Shown here piece by piece: positions 21,544-35,297 of a stretch of 64,000 bases of DNA. A model generated the notes under the pieces. The model searched no databases, had not been told where the DNA came from, and worked only from the letters and a program-made list of their open reading frames with translations. The translations under genes and the position numbers were made by a program. The stretch spans positions 62,001 to 126,000 of the forward strand of contig FWWN02000646.1 of NCBI GenBank assembly GCA_900175165.2, read 5' to 3'. The stretch is from Rhizomucor pusillus (lineage: Eukaryota; Mucoromycota; Mucoromycetes; Mucorales; Lichtheimiaceae). The stretch's first letter is position 1. Each line of letters begins with the position of its first letter.

Positions 21544-23621
21544 TTATTGTTTGGCTTTGCCACGTTCATGTCTTGACAGCACTGCTAGAAGATCCTCTTC
21601 TTCCTCGTCATCGTCATCGTCGGTGCTGCTGGAGTTCTGATCTGTTCGTTCATCTGGTTTGTGGAGCTTGCGTCTCATCATCTGAGGCTGCTGACCATGC
21701 AAAAGTAGGTCTTTGCGTGCCTCAGCCAGCGCAGCTGCTTTATCGGCCAAACTAGATATGGGCGTTTCTGCTACAGCCCGACGTTCCGTCTCATCATCCG
21801 AATCAGGAAAGATATGATGGATATGCATATTGTTGCTGCTGGTACTGCGGGTGCTTCTTGTTGCGCTGCTGTCGGTCCGCTGATGATCTTTGGATATCGT
21901 CGAGTCTCGTTTGTCTTTTTTGTCTGCGTTCACGTTGCCATCCTCGCTTTGAGTTGTTGCGGTGGACAAAACATCTGCGGCGAAGTTCAAATCACCGCCG
22001 AGAGATAGGCGAAGCGATGGAGGGTTGTCTGTTGCTGTCGCGCTGGTAGCGGCAGGAGAGCTGCAGACTGAGGATTGGCTGGTGTTATCATCAAAGGAAT
22101 TCATGTCTGTACTTAGTGATTTTGGCAAGACAACATTGCTCGATAGATTGTTGTTGCCGAATAAAGATCTAATTTTGTTTTTCTGTTGTCCTCCTCCAAG
22201 ATTACGCGGGGTGCGCAATATGTTGGATACGCGTTTAAGCACATTGCTGTCAATGCTGCTTTCGCTGTTGTCGTCCGGCGGCACTGTCTCGTAAATGAAA
22301 CGTGGCTCCAGATATACCGCTGGTGTCATTTCCTCCGTTAAGGGCAACGTGCCAATGACGACTGGGATATCAATCGTCAGCGCAGCGAGTGATTGAGCCC
22401 CAGTTTCGACATTGATTTCTATCTGACTGTAGTCCTCGTCTGCAGAGCGTCTTCGATCTTGCAGCTGCGCACGTACGCGCACTTTGTATACTATTTCCAA
22501 CATGCAAGCATTGATATCGACAGTAGGTGATATAGATCTAGGTATAAGCAGTGATCGACCAATCGATTGTGAATAACTGGTATCCGCATTTACATCAACG
22601 TCGGCTTTAACCGAATGTACAATAGAATCTTGCAATCGGTATGAACTGCTTCAGTTAGACCCATAATAACGAATTGACGTGGTAGATCTAATATGTTGTC
22701 TCACCGATTTTTGCAAAGCACACGACATGAACGCAACAAGGCAATGGTAACTGCCTGTGAACGTTTATATGTCGTAAAATGTTTGATAATAACAGTGACA
22801 GGAATAGCTTGATCTGCACTGAACTTTAGCAGAATGGCCAATCACTTTTTCCAAAGTGACTTACTTCTCACGTATCCTTTCTTTGGCAATGTTACAAGCA
22901 TAGTGGCAGACTGTATCCCAGTTGGCGAATATGATGGGGACGAAGATATAGAGGCCTGTTGCGGGTCGAGCTGATGTGATCGTGTAGTATCGATGCGTTG
23001 CAATACGGGTACATTTATTTTGTCGTATGCTTCTATCTCGGGATGATCCAAGATCGCCTCAATGGTATACAAGACGATACCACCGATATTGACTGTGCTC
23101 TTTTTTTGATGATTCGGTTTTGTTTGTCAGCATGTATGGATATACAGAGGTAGGATTTAGGTAGGATCAACTCTTCTAACCTCGCTGCAACTCGGTAGCA
23201 AAGTGTCTACCGGCACTGTAAATGAAAATGGAAACGAGTACTGTTTGTTGGCAACAAAGACAAGAGCAGGCTGCCATCGTTCAGAGTGCGCGGATGCCTG
23301 CAGCGCAAGCCCAAAATCATCCATGCTATTCACGGCTGCTTTCCGAGTGCCTGGTTCACTCGGCGCATCGGTGAGCAAGTCTAGCTCTGCCACCTCACGG
23401 AACAGGAGCTTTTCGTCATGAATCAAACCCGCAATTTGCACGCAGATCCTCCCTGACCATCGCAGCTTGATGCTCCTGATTTCCAGCGGTTTGCTAGTTT
23501 CTAGTGTGACATGTCCATTCACCTCATCTTCGCGAAAGTAGTACTTCTGGTGGTCCAAGGTAATGTTCAGGGACACTTTGCAGCGTTTGACAGCGGTGCT
23601 GCTTTCAAGGATACGTTTCAT
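21544..23621 (-). CDS. Arrestin-domain protein (alpha-arrestin-like)
   Basis: Alpha-arrestins are adaptors, often linking Rsp5-type ubiquitin ligases to membrane cargo. Four exons (23181-23621, 22865-23099, 22705-22813, 21544-22648) total 1890 nt, 629 aa, in one frame. Arrestin_N: MKRILESSTAVKRCKVSLN, YYFREDEVNGHVTLETSKPL, IKLRWSGR, YSFPFSFTVPVDTLLPS. Arrestin_C: IPVTVIIKHFTTYKRSQAV, then VHSVKADVDVNAD and beta-strand-like KVRVRAQLQD, IDIPVVIGTLP. The C-terminal third is Ser/Thr/Asp-rich and disordered, ending with an acidic DDDDDEEEED stretch. An upstream in-frame ATG at 23696 would add 25 residues; I prefer 23621 because the family similarity starts there. I saw no clear PPxY motif, so ligase recruitment is not supported directly. 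Confidence 0.83.
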
Positions 23622-23696
23622 CTCGCGGGCAAAAGAACACGTTCCGAGCGTGCTAGGCCACTCGTGGTAGCAGCTCTCGCTGTCAACGTAGGACAA

Positions 23697-24346
23697 ATGT
23701 TATCACCTCACTCTCTCGCTCTTTGTGTGGTGTGTGCACGACCCTAGCAGTTGAGCCCATTCCATTGATGGATACAGCAGAAAGTCGGCTTCACACAAAG
23801 CGGAGAACCCACGCAGGTTGTGCTACAGCAGAAGTTAACGGCGTTTGCCCTGCTTCTGATTCCTTTTTTCTGTGGTTTTTCTTCCTCTGTTCCTGGAGTT
23901 TGGTAATTCTGTGCAACCTACAATGTATGACTTTTTTAAGCTTTGAATGATAATAGGCAAACGCAGGATTGTCACTACGATGGACGATGGCTTGCCTACG
24001 GTGTAAAAGTAAACGCGAGTCGGCGCAAAAATCTCATCTGTTTTCCACCGTCGTTCTATTTTTTTTTGGGGCGCAGAAGTATAAGTTTTGGCAATTTTGA
24101 TCTGCATCTGGTACCCAGACTAAACTTAGCGAATTTATTTATTTGCTTGTTTCATGCTGGATAGATCATGATAAGGCAGCGTCAAGTTGCTCTCCCTGCG
24201 ATGTTGCATTCCTGGCTGTCAGAAGGGGGCTGGTTAGAAGATCAAAAGATCAGATAAGCCTTTTGGAGCGCCGCCATTTAAATAGACCTGAAGGTCTGTG
24301 TGGCCCCAGACGCAATGTTTACAATTTTAATGAGCCGGTGATAACA
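23697..24346. other. Divergent promoter region, arrestin (-) and LRR gene (+)
   Basis: No gene seen. The LRR reading frame is open from 24143 but I place its start at 24347. Confidence 0.5.
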
Positions 24347-26284
24347 ATGCCATCCATAATACCCTACCTCTCGGGCGGACGAACCTTGGACGGTGTGCGA
24401 GCCCCGAGTGAAGCCTTGGATTCTGACGACTCATTGGCCGACATTGAATCTTGCATCGACGATCCAACATTAGCACCTCTCGGAACACACGTTACCTTCC
24501 GGAAGAAGGACAGAAAACACACTGATGGTCAAGTCGAAATAAAGCGATCGGACGCATCAAAGGAAGTCTCCAGCGATGGATTGCTTATGCTGCGCAGGCG
24601 TGGCATGGAAAGCGACGAATTGGCACGCCAATTGCAGGATATGATGAGCAATGTGTCCATATCCACCAGCCCTTTCCGTGATCTCGTTGAATTGGATATC
24701 TCAAGAAACCGCCTTGCTTCGCTGCCATCCGATATCGCCATGCTCCAACATCTCAAAATCCTCAATGCTTCCTCAAACCTTCTTGCTTCCATTCCCGATG
24801 TCCTTTACCGCTTGCCACAGCTTCAAGTCCTTATCCTCAACCAGAACCAATTGGAATCTATTCCTTCCGAGATGCCCATCCATTTGCCAAACCTACGAAC
24901 GCTTCGAATGGCCGGCAACCGCATTCGTCACATTGATGCTGATCTCAGTCTGTGGGTCCGCATGCGTCAGCTGCAGCTTGGTTCCGTATTTGGAGGCAAC
25001 CTTCTCACAGCGATACCAGATCAAGTAGCAGATATGCCAATGTTAGAAGAATTGGATCTGTCACACAATCAGCTTCGATATCTCCCTAGCAACATGCATA
25101 TAGCCACTCTCATCCATCTGAACGTATCCGATAACCAGCTCGGAACATTACCACCCTCGATTTCACAGTGCAGGCAGCTTCGAACACTCAATGTATCAAA
25201 AAATCACCTGGCCACACTACCGGCAGATCTCGTGCAACTCTCAAAGCTTGAATTATTTGATGTCAGCGAAAACTTGCTCTGCATCATGCCTGCTGATATC
25301 CTGGAGCGCATGCGGAGCACGACTCTGCTTATTACTGGCAATCCACTCACTCAACCTGGCCACTGCGACTTGTCAACGAGTGATCCCTATACCCGCGTTT
25401 TGCAGCAGATGACGCAGCGCGCTGTCCCAATGACTCCCACAGTACTCTCCCGTGACCAATGTGGGCCCTATGGCTCTGGTTGCGAAGGCCCAAGTACTAT
25501 TGGATCACCCCGGCGGCAGCGGCGGAGGATATTAGCAGATGAGGATCACGATGCAACTATTGATCACGAGCTATCCTTCCGCGCACGCCAGCTAAACGTA
25601 CGAGGCTCCAGCCCGTCTTCACCGCAGCTCATATTATCACCACCACCAGAACGTCAAGTAGAATTACGAGCTCCAGAAGAACCTCGAGTACAACAACAAC
25701 AACAACAGCAGCAGCAGCAGCAACAGCAACAGCGGCAGCAACTATTAGAGTATGATAGAGACACGCAGCAAGCAGAGGAGGCCGATGACGAGCAGGAAGA
25801 GGAGCAAGAAGGGGAGGAGGATATCACAGAAGAGCAAGACTCAACTGCCAACAGTTACGGGCTTGTGCATTCACTCCGTGAATTGTCTCTACGCACAATT
25901 CTTCGAGAACGACTGGAAGTGCCGCTTAATAGACTACCAGACCACGTTGCAAAGGATATCGACCGCAAGTACCGTCTGTGTGCAGCTTGTCAGCAACCTT
26001 TCGTCAACGAGTGGGTGACTTCTGTGCAGGTTAAGAGCTACAAGGGACACCCAGCGGTTGTTCGACGTGTTAGGTTCTGCACGACGGCCTGTTGGCAGAC
26101 ATGCTTAAACAAGAGTAAAGAAGTGCAGTCTAGGTCAATACCGGCAGTGATGCCACCGCCGCGTGTTGTTCCAGGCACTATTGATTGGATCGAACTGGCC
26201 GTGGCTGCAGCAGCCGAACAGGAGAACCAGTATGCCAGTCATTTCGTTATACCTTCCTCATCCTCGACACCCTCCACTGTGTAA
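24347..26284 (+). CDS. Leucine-rich-repeat protein with C-terminal Cys module
   Basis: Single-exon gene, 645 aa from MPSIIPYLSGGRT. The frame is open from 24143, but the extra 68 residues are not protein-like. After an acidic N-terminus come about eight to ten LRRs of the LPxxIxxLxxLxxLxxSxN type (LVELDISRNRLASLPSDIAM, LEELDLSHNQLRYLPSNMHI, LRTLNVSKNHLATLPADLVQ). A disordered region follows, with a long Gln tract at about 25690-25740 and an acidic stretch. The C-terminal module is LPDHVAKDIDRKYRLCAACQ, with four cysteines in two pairs (CAAC ... FCTTACWQTC), which looks metal-binding. Such LRR proteins with a C-terminal Cys module occur in fungi, but I cannot give a function. Confidence 0.82.
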   Translation: MPSIIPYLSGGRTLDGVRAPSEALDSDDSLADIESCIDDPTLAPLGTHVTFRKKDRKHTDGQVEIKRSDASKEVSSDGLLMLRRRGMESDELARQLQDMMSNVSISTSPFRDLVELDISRNRLASLPSDIAMLQHLKILNASSNLLASIPDVLYRLPQLQVLILNQNQLESIPSEMPIHLPNLRTLRMAGNRIRHIDADLSLWVRMRQLQLGSVFGGNLLTAIPDQVADMPMLEELDLSHNQLRYLPSNMHIATLIHLNVSDNQLGTLPPSISQCRQLRTLNVSKNHLATLPADLVQLSKLELFDVSENLLCIMPADILERMRSTTLLITGNPLTQPGHCDLSTSDPYTRVLQQMTQRAVPMTPTVLSRDQCGPYGSGCEGPSTIGSPRRQRRRILADEDHDATIDHELSFRARQLNVRGSSPSSPQLILSPPPERQVELRAPEEPRVQQQQQQQQQQQQQQRQQLLEYDRDTQQAEEADDEQEEEQEGEEDITEEQDSTANSYGLVHSLRELSLRTILRERLEVPLNRLPDHVAKDIDRKYRLCAACQQPFVNEWVTSVQVKSYKGHPAVVRRVRFCTTACWQTCLNKSKEVQSRSIPAVMPPPRVVPGTIDWIELAVAAAAEQENQYASHFVIPSSSSTPSTV

Positions 26285-26562
26285 ACATGCCGTTTCCCTT
26301 TTTTTGTGTGTTCTTGTTTGTTTTTCTTGTTTCTAATTTCCTTCATACTTCGTTGCAATATATACCACAGTACTCTTGTCTATACGAACGATCAAATAAA
26401 CACTTTTTTCATACCGATGATAATTATTAGTATTCTTTCGGGTTATTCCAAATTGGCAGTGGAAGATTTTCGGATTGCCGGCGGTGGTGCCTAGTGGCTT
26501 ATGCGGACCATGATACGAGCAAGGCAAGAGCTGGCAGGGGCCTCAATTTACCTTTAACAATA

Positions 26563-27431
26563 ATGTCGTCCCGAGCGCTTAATATGATGAAGAGCCAGAA
26601 GGCACGGATTGAAGGCCGTGTCGTCCGTGCAAAGGACCAAATCAAGACCTGGAACATTGTCAAGGGCGACAAGGTACGTTTCGATTTAGCAGCACCGCCC
26701 GCCGTGTATGAATGCTGTTCTGACCGATATCTTGCTATATGCATGTAGGTTGCTGTCATTGCCGGCAAGGACAAGGATACCATTGGTACTGTAAAGTCGG
26801 TCAACCGTCGAGCAAACACCGTCATTGTCGAGGGTAAAAACTTGGCAAGTATCGCAGAAAAAGCAAAAGTCCCATCCTGTCCTTGTTATTAAACCTCGGA
26901 AGCAGGTATACAAACATGTCCCGATTACTGCAGAGTCTCCAAAAGGCGTTGTACGCGTTGAAATGCCAATTCATTACTCAAACTTAATGTTGCTCCATCC
27001 CGATACACAGTAAGAAGTCAACAATTCAGAGTATCTGCATGGACGTTGCGGTACTGACACAAAGGTGCGCGCGTAGAACACCCACCAAAGTCGACCGCCG
27101 GCAGGTCGAGAAGACATTGGAGGATGGACGGGTAGTAAAGCGATGGGCTCGCTTTGTCCACAACACAGATATTGAGATTCCAAAACCAGAACGAACCTAT
27201 CCTGACAAGACACACGGTAAGAACAAAGGTCGACTTTTCAAAAACATTGCATCCAGTGCTAATGTGGGGTTAATGTTTTCAGAGGAGAAGTTCTCCACAC
27301 CGCCTGAAGAAGTAAGCAAAGTGACATTCGAGGGACTGAACGTAGGCGTGCCGCCTGTCCCGCAGGATCTTGTCAGAGAATTGCGAAATGTTTACAAGAA
27401 GCCTTTACCTCGCCCAGCATCCTCTTCATAA
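26563..27431 (+). CDS. MRPL40: Mitochondrial large-subunit ribosomal protein uL24m (KOW domain)
   Basis: Structural protein of the mitochondrial large ribosomal subunit. Five exons (26563-26673, 26749-26844, 26906-27009, 27065-27216, 27283-27431) give 203 aa. The KOW motif is split by intron 1: IKTWNIVKGDK / VAVIAGKDKDTIGTVKSVNR, then NTVIVEGKNL / VYKHV. Then come EMPIHYSNLMLLHPDT, a signature of L24, and ARRTPTKVDRR. Intron 2 is a clear GC-AG intron (TTG|GCAAGT ... AGCAG|GTA). Intron 4 is a multiple of three and could be retained in frame, but its splice signals (GTAAGA, TTTCAG) are good. The basic N-terminus (MSSRALNMMKSQKARIEGRV) fits a mitochondrial presequence. RPF2 follows 206 bp downstream in the same direction. 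Confidence 0.88.
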
Positions 27432-27636
27432 AAATCCAAAACTCCATATTTCTCTCTCTGTCGCTCTTTCTCTCTATTTCTGTTCCATAAACCTTCTACA
27501 TAGCCCAGATAAGAATGGCAAATTGGAAATGTCCGTGCTGAAATTGGTGGCTGAGTGAACTTTTTCGGAAGATCACTGCATTTTTCCTCCCAACCTCACT
27601 CTAGCTAACCTCTCAACCTTTTTGGATACCAGACAC

Positions 27637-28735
27637 ATGTTGCGCACTGTGTATGTGAACGAATTGAGTAGGAATCTCTGCAACGTTTCTCACAAATCAT
27701 CTATAGCAAAGCCAAGAACGCACGCTCAAAACGATTCTTGAAGAATCGTGAATCTAAAGTTCACGAGAACCCAAAGACGGCGCTTTTCGTCCGAGGATCA
27801 AGTACAAGCCAAGTAGTTCAGGATGCATTAAAAGACCTGGTACGTCAGCGAATACATGGCTGGTTATATATTTGCTGAATTTGCTTACGCTGTAAATACA
27901 GTACTCGTTGAAGAAAGCAAACGGTGTGTTTTTCGGCAAGAAGAACGAGATCAAGCCTTTCGAAGACGAAACCAAACTCGAATTCTTTTCGCAAAAGAAC
28001 GATGCAGCGCTCATGGTCATTGGCAGCCATTCCAAAAAGCGCCCTCACAACTTGACCTTTATACGGTTTTTTGACCACCAGGTTATGGATATGTACGAGT
28101 TGGGCGTGGAGCGCATCGTGCCCATGAGTCTCATTAAAGGACCCAAGTGCTCCATCGGATTGAAGCCTGTGCTTGTTTTCAACGGCGAACGATTCGACTC
28201 TGACGAAACTTGCCAGAATATCAAAAACTATTTCCTCGACTTTTTCAACGGAGAGGACACAGATGCTGTCAACTTGGGCGGATTGGAATATGTAGTAAGC
28301 TTCACAGCAACACCGGATAACCGCATCTTTTTGCGATCCTACTTGGTCGAGATGAAGAAGAGTGGACAGAGAACACCGCGGATAGAACTCCAGGAAATGG
28401 GTCCTATGATGGACCTGGTTATTAGACGAACCGAGAAGCCCAAACCTGAAATGTGGAAGAAGGCCCTTAAGGTGCCAAGAGAATTACAGGTCAGTTTGCT
28501 GTTTACATTCTGGAAATAAGGACATATGACTAACCGTTTTCAATAGCCCAAGAAGGTCAAGAATATCGAAACTGACGAGTTGGGTGACCAATATGGACGT
28601 ATTCACGTTGGTCAGCAGAACCTGGATAAGATCCAGACGAGAAAGATGAAGGGTCTGAAGCGACGTGCGTCAGTGGACGAAGACGACGAGAACGAAGTAG
28701 AAGAGTCCGAGGCAAAGCGTGCCAGAGAAGAGTAA
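27637..28735 (+). CDS. RPF2: RPF2, ribosome biogenesis factor (Brix domain)
   Basis: Nucleolar protein that with Rrs1 delivers the 5S RNP to the pre-60S ribosome (family knowledge). Four exons (27637-27650, 27707-27839, 27902-28489, 28547-28735) give 307 aa, the usual length. Exon 1 is only 14 nt (MLRT plus two bases). The Brix fold is plain: KTALFVRGSSTSQVVQDALKDL, NGVFFGKKNEIKPFED, DAALMVIGSHSKKRPHNLTFI, RIVPMSLIKGPKCSIGLKP, LEYVVSFTA, and RTPRIELQEMGPMMDLVIRR. The C-terminus is basic then acidic (KGLKRRASVDEDDENEVEE). The start is the first ATG that, after splicing, gives the conserved lysine/arginine-rich N-terminus (AKNARSKRFLKNRES). Confidence 0.94.
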
Positions 28736-29696
28736 ACACTTACATCACACATATGCCAACATCTTTTTCCTTTGCATTTCAACAAACGATATATTTCATT
28801 CACATGAACTTGCCTCTGCTATTTTGCAAATATAATAAAAGAAACAGGAATCCTGGGATTGATCAATTGTAGACCGCCTACTTGCGATCTATGCAGTTCC
28901 AGGTTCAGCACAGCTCAACAACAATGCGGCGCGCCCTTGGGATCCGTTGGGCTGTTGGGCAGACGATTAGCCGATGCATGTAGCATTTGTTTGTACAATT
29001 AGTATTCGCATATATTGTGGTTAACATCATTGCATATGCGTTTTGTTTGTCGTTTAATCCTTGATACTACACAATTGCTGGTTACCAGTGATATAATGCA
29101 TTTCAGTTCTTTAGATCTCGCTTAACGCAGCTGTTGCTTCCGTCGATACAATTTAATGGAACAACTACGAATATTGTTACATCGATACCATCTTGAATAA
29201 ACCGATTCAATAGGAGAGTAAAGTACTGTACCTTTCCCATTCCCAAAGGGAGGAAAGAGGGGCACAACAGCAAAATAAATTCTGTGTTTGAAATGGGGGC
29301 AACATCGCGTCGGCGGAGACGGAGGGCAGAAGCTCGGACCATTTTCTAGCCTTCTCTCTTCCAGCACCGCCTTGTTCACGTAAGACCTGCCGTTCATCTC
29401 GAGAGTTGTGCCGCAATTAACGATCGAGCTGACCATGCTAAGTTTTCTTCGCTGCTAGTATCTAAGTTTCTGTGTCTTTCTTTGCAAAAGAGGAGGCTCA
29501 AGTAAAGTACGCGATCTTTTAAAAGCTGTGTGGAATGAGGGGCCAGTCGAGAGTAGCATAGTAGCAGGGCAGCGGGAAAAAAAAGATAGATAGATAGAGA
29601 GATAAAAGGATAAGAAAGAAGCATTAGACGGATTAAGAGGAGTGTTGGGTAATAGACTATTGATGATCCGCTTTATCTCCCCGCGATAGAAAAACC
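28736..29696. other. Intergenic, RPF2 3' flank and PP1 upstream region
   Basis: Open frames on the minus strand (29103-29624) overlap each other and show no domain. The stretch before 29697 is GA-rich. Confidence 0.5.
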
Positions 29697-31019
<1,323 letters not shown>

Positions 31020-31142
31020 AAGAGAATGAATGCATCGTATATCCCCATCTCCCTTTCCATGTTATCTGCAATCTTCGTGTCGTAAATTCCCGTGCCTTTA
31101 TTGAAACAAGACCAATGGAGGTTTTATTCTTTTTGTGTATTC

Positions 31143-32449
31143 TCAATATTGGCCATTTGCTTCATGATCGTAGCACACCTTGTTTAATTGATGCTGGATA
31201 GCATGCTTGACAATGCGCTGGTCCAGATCGTACCAGTAGCGTAGTTTGGATATCTTTTTCATATCGAGATCAATGACCTTGATGTGGTACGGCAGTCTGC
31301 TTCCGTCTTCTAGGTCGATCGTGCTCTCGGATTCACAAATTGAAATAAACACAGAACAATCCTTAAAAGTCATGGACAAGACGAACTCCAATACCCGCTG
31401 TCTATCCGTCTTTTCTGGCGAGTCCATGTCTCGCACTACTTGCTTCCAGAGTTCAATGTCGTGCACCGGCCAAGACTCAACCTTGTGCTTTTCGTACAGC
31501 GGCAAAATGCCTTCAACGTCCAACGCATCGAGACGTCGCTGCAGATACGCCAATCTCGGTAAGACTGGTTCCTTTTGCAGGACAGCCAGGGATACCTGTA
31601 TTGGATCAAGTTGTCGATCAGAGTCGCGCGGATACGATGCATTGAACTTGTCGTGTTGTGGTTCTTGCGCAAGCGCTTGCAGAGCACGCTTCATGCGATC
31701 ATTTTTCATCGAGTACAAATCCAAAGGACAGTACTGGGTATCTCGGCGATGTTTTAACCAGCTATGCATACAAAACCGGCACACTCTGCTCTTCATTTCC
31801 TTGTTTTCTTTTGCAATGTATTCTGAGGATGGTAAAAATCCCCATTTTGGCTGCAACACCATCTGTTAAACCAACACCTGGGTTTACATGCACTGAAATA
31901 TTTTACCTTGATCTCGATCGTCAGACGGGACCGGTAAGTCAGGTCCGGGGCCAAAAAGGCCCAGGTAACGTTTACATTGATATTGTGGATGCAGCGGTGC
32001 TCTGGACGATCCTGGATGATCTTTTCTGACGCTGCTACCAGGAAATCACGTGGAATGTCGACCAGGGTCTGGAGGTAAGAATGAGCATAGAGATCTTAAC
32101 AATGGCAGTAACCTGCTGCAATCGTTACCAAGCGAACCACGTATTCCTGGCCGAGAAGAGGTGTGATGACATGGTTTGCGAAATCAAGCGCAAAGTATGC
32201 GTCAGCTTTGCTCACAGGCAGATCAACATCGATGGTGGGGTCATATTTTTGCAGGCGTAGCACTTTGCCTTGCTTCAAAAGGGCATGGTGAGCATTAATA
32301 GCAGAAAGAAAAGGCCGGGGAAAAAAAGAAGGGGCAAGTTAGCCAAGTATAGAATAGCAACTAACCAGGTCTGGACTGTTGCCAATGTATCGCAACACAA
32401 CATTCCTATTCCCTTCGGCGGCGTAAACCCATTCCGAAATATTAAACAT
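31143..32449 (-). CDS. IPK1: Inositol-pentakisphosphate 2-kinase
   Basis: Converts InsP5 to InsP6, a nuclear/cytosolic cofactor for mRNA export. Four exons (32366-32449, 32129-32272, 31907-32068, 31143-31850) sum to 1098 nt, 365 aa. The family motifs are clear: WVYAAEGNRNVVLRYIGN near the N-terminus, GKVLRLQKYDP, YFALDFANHVITPLLGQEYV, and the hallmark EIKPKWGFLPS, which the third intron splits as EIK/PKWGFLP. Then RVCRFCMHSWLKHRRDTQYC followed by PLDLYS (the IPK1 cysteine region), and near the C-terminus KDCSVFISI, HIKVIDLDMKKISKLRYWYD. The start ATG at 32449 immediately precedes the first conserved block. Confidence 0.9.
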
Positions 32450-33040
32450 GGAGAAGGGAAAAAAACTTTGCTACTATTCTGGACAGTGTAAGTTAAAATG
32501 CTCCGCTTGGGCATGCACAGCGACGAGTCCACGCGGCGTCATTGTCATTGTCAACTGTCTCGTTGTTATCAAGCCGGTGAAAAACTTACCACAACTCGTC
32601 ACGAACTCTGAAACGATTTCCCCCGCTGGGCGATCTGGAACATGCTGCGGCAAAAAAAGGGCGCGTCACAATACCCTCTGGGTAGATGTGACAAGAGCTT
32701 GTAGGCTCTTGCGGTATGGCAATCAAGACATATCGAGCGCATAATTTTTGTGATAACGGTGGTTGACTTTGGCTTCGCCTCAAGCCGGAACCACCCCCAA
32801 ATTACAAAGAAAATGAAAAAGGAACGTGGTCAATAAAAGTCTTGTTTGTGAGCAGCTCGGGTTGGGTGGCTCCTCGTTAAGAAGAACACTAATGTGGTGG
32901 GGCCAAGCGAGGACAACCTTTTTTTTTGTGCACCCCTCTTTGGTTAGGTGGTGTGAACTTTCCTTCTCTCTTCCTCTCTTTCTTTTCTTCTTTCACCTCT
33001 ATCCCATACATTAGCATATCGCCTGCATACCCCTCTTTTG
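32450..33040. other. Divergent promoter region, IPK1 (-) and VTS1 (+)
   Basis: No gene seen. A CT-rich tract (about 32960-33000) precedes the VTS1 start. Confidence 0.55.
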
Positions 33041-35297
33041 ATGTCCTCTACTGCAAAAAGCAGCTATACGTTCTCGCCTCTGAAGGATGTATTTTCTTCT
33101 CTTCTAAGTAGTAACAGTAGCAACAGTTCCCGCGACGTCAGTCTTGGCATACCAACTGCGGCCCCAGACGCTTCGCCTGCGCTTGCATACCCACCCAAAC
33201 CGTCATTGTCTTCCTCCTTAAAACCACCGGCTGCTTCGGAATCAACGACGGCAGTCAATCCGAGGACACGACCTGTTTCTTCGTCGCCATCGTACCAGCA
33301 ACGTAATACGCGGCCGTTGTCCGAAATAATCCGGCCAGAAAGCTTCGTATCTCCAGAAAGTGAGTGGCACGTTCCTTCTTTTTCTCCTGCCTTTTTGGAA
33401 AAAGAGCACGCAGCCCTAACTTGCATAAAAAATATAGCGGAAGCATTAGATAGATGGTATGAAGATCTGCAAGATTATGAACAGAACTTGGAGAGCATGG
33501 CATCAGCGAGTCTGGATGCGCGTTTCAAAGATGAACTGCAACACGTAGACCAATGGTTCAGTTATCTGAACGAAGCTGAACGGACGACTACGGTGTACAC
33601 TCTGCTTCAACACTCGAGTCCCGTGCAAATACGGTTTTTCATTACAGTCCTGCAACAAATGGGCAAGAAGGATCCGTTGGGGTCATTGCTGTCACCAGCA
33701 TATCCCGAAAAAGGTAAAAGGAACAGAAGATTACGTTTTCCTTTCTCAAACTAGTCGTGCTAACTTTGCCCATGTTGTGCATATGTACATCAGCCGATAT
33801 GCAGGCACAGTTATCAGGCGCTATGCTTAAAGCAGAGCTGGAAGCTAGCCAGCGCCTCATGTCGGTGCTACCCTATCACAGGGTTCCACGTCAGCAGCAG
33901 CAGCAGCAGCAGCAGCAAACGCAGCGGCAGACCAACAACGCACTCAAGGATAACAGCAGCAATATTGACCGTCATTCATTTGCACTTGGGGAGGGAGATG
34001 AGCATCGTCTATTTAGCAACAGTTTTGGGCTATCTACAACCGGAAAGAATGCATTTGGATTGAACATGGAAGACGCAGCTTTCATGAGCCGTCAGGCGCG
34101 GCTAAAACCGCAAGCACGAAGCCCAATGTTTGGAAGCAACAATGCGGCCAGACCACGATCGGTGATCGAGGGCGATCTATCTTCTATCTTTGGCAACAGC
34201 AGATGGTCGTTTAACCCGTCATCTGGCGGTATGGTGGGTGCGATGGATAACCACCGGACTGCCACGGGTAGACCAAAGTCTGCTGACATTTCCAACTGGT
34301 CGTTTGGATTACAATCTGGTGACCCTGCAGCCACCATAGGCTCATCCTGGGGCGGTTTATCACCAACTCTGAGCACGTTCAGCGAACGTGGCAAAACAAT
34401 AGAACGCCCAAGCTCGGCATCAGAGGTTGACCAACACCTGAATGTGCTGGGAAGTCCCTGGAGTCGAAACGTTGTTATGAACAACAGTAACAACAACGAC
34501 GAAGTGAACTTTTCGAGACGCGGTGCTAGCATCCCTGGTACGGTCCCTGAAACTGACGAGCGTCAGCAAGTAGCCAATATCGTATTCTCCATGTACGACG
34601 GCAATCAACCTATTCCACAAAAGAGCACGAGTACCCACAGCGTCAATCAACGCAGGAAATCACGCAATGCATCCCCCGTACCCACAGCCTCGAATTCAGC
34701 CAGTCTTGCACCGTACTGGGGCAAGAATCCGAAACCACGCAGTGGACAGCAATATGGACGTTTCTTGAATCCCAATGATATCATGTCAGAAGGCGAGCAT
34801 GATTATTTGAGCGACCACAGCGATGCGTCCAACATCAGCAGCAGCAGAAATAACAACGATAACAGTAATCACCAATCACGGCAGGGCAACGGCAAAAAGA
34901 GGATCTTTGGACAAAGATCATCCAACAAGGAAAAGAAATATGTGGATGTAGTAGATATGAAACTTTTGGAAGGTGAGTAAGAAGCGCAATAGGGAATCCG
35001 AGAGTCTGACTGACGGACTGATGTGTGTGTTTGCTAGATATCCCGGCTTGGTTGAGAAACCTGAGATTGCATAAATACAATCCTATCTTTGAAAGCATGA
35101 AGTGGCAAGATATGATTAAGTTGGACGATGACGCACTTGCAGCCAAAGGCGTCGCTGCTCTGGGTGCTCGACGAAAAATGCTCAAGATGTTTGAGCAGGT
35201 CAAGCAACATTGTGACAGCAATGTAAGTATATTCAGAGTCTGGCTGGATTGGAAGGCTTGATATCTAATATTTTCGAAATAGAACATACCCTACTGA
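33041..35297 (+). CDS. VTS1: VTS1/Smaug-type SAM-domain RNA-binding protein
   Basis: Binds stem-loop Smaug recognition elements in mRNA and recruits deadenylation (Ccr4-Not) factors. Four exons (33041-33713, 33794-34972, 35038-35222, 35283-35297) give 683 aa. The N-terminal helical region ([20 protein letters not shown] ... [13 protein letters not shown]) is the fungal Vts1 N-domain. A Gln run at about 33893-33920 and a long Ser/Asn-rich disordered region follow. The SAM domain is at the end: [57 protein letters not shown]. The last exon encodes only NIPY and the stop. The reported CCR4 partner is encoded at 53677-56119 in this window; that link is by family only. Confidence 0.92.
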
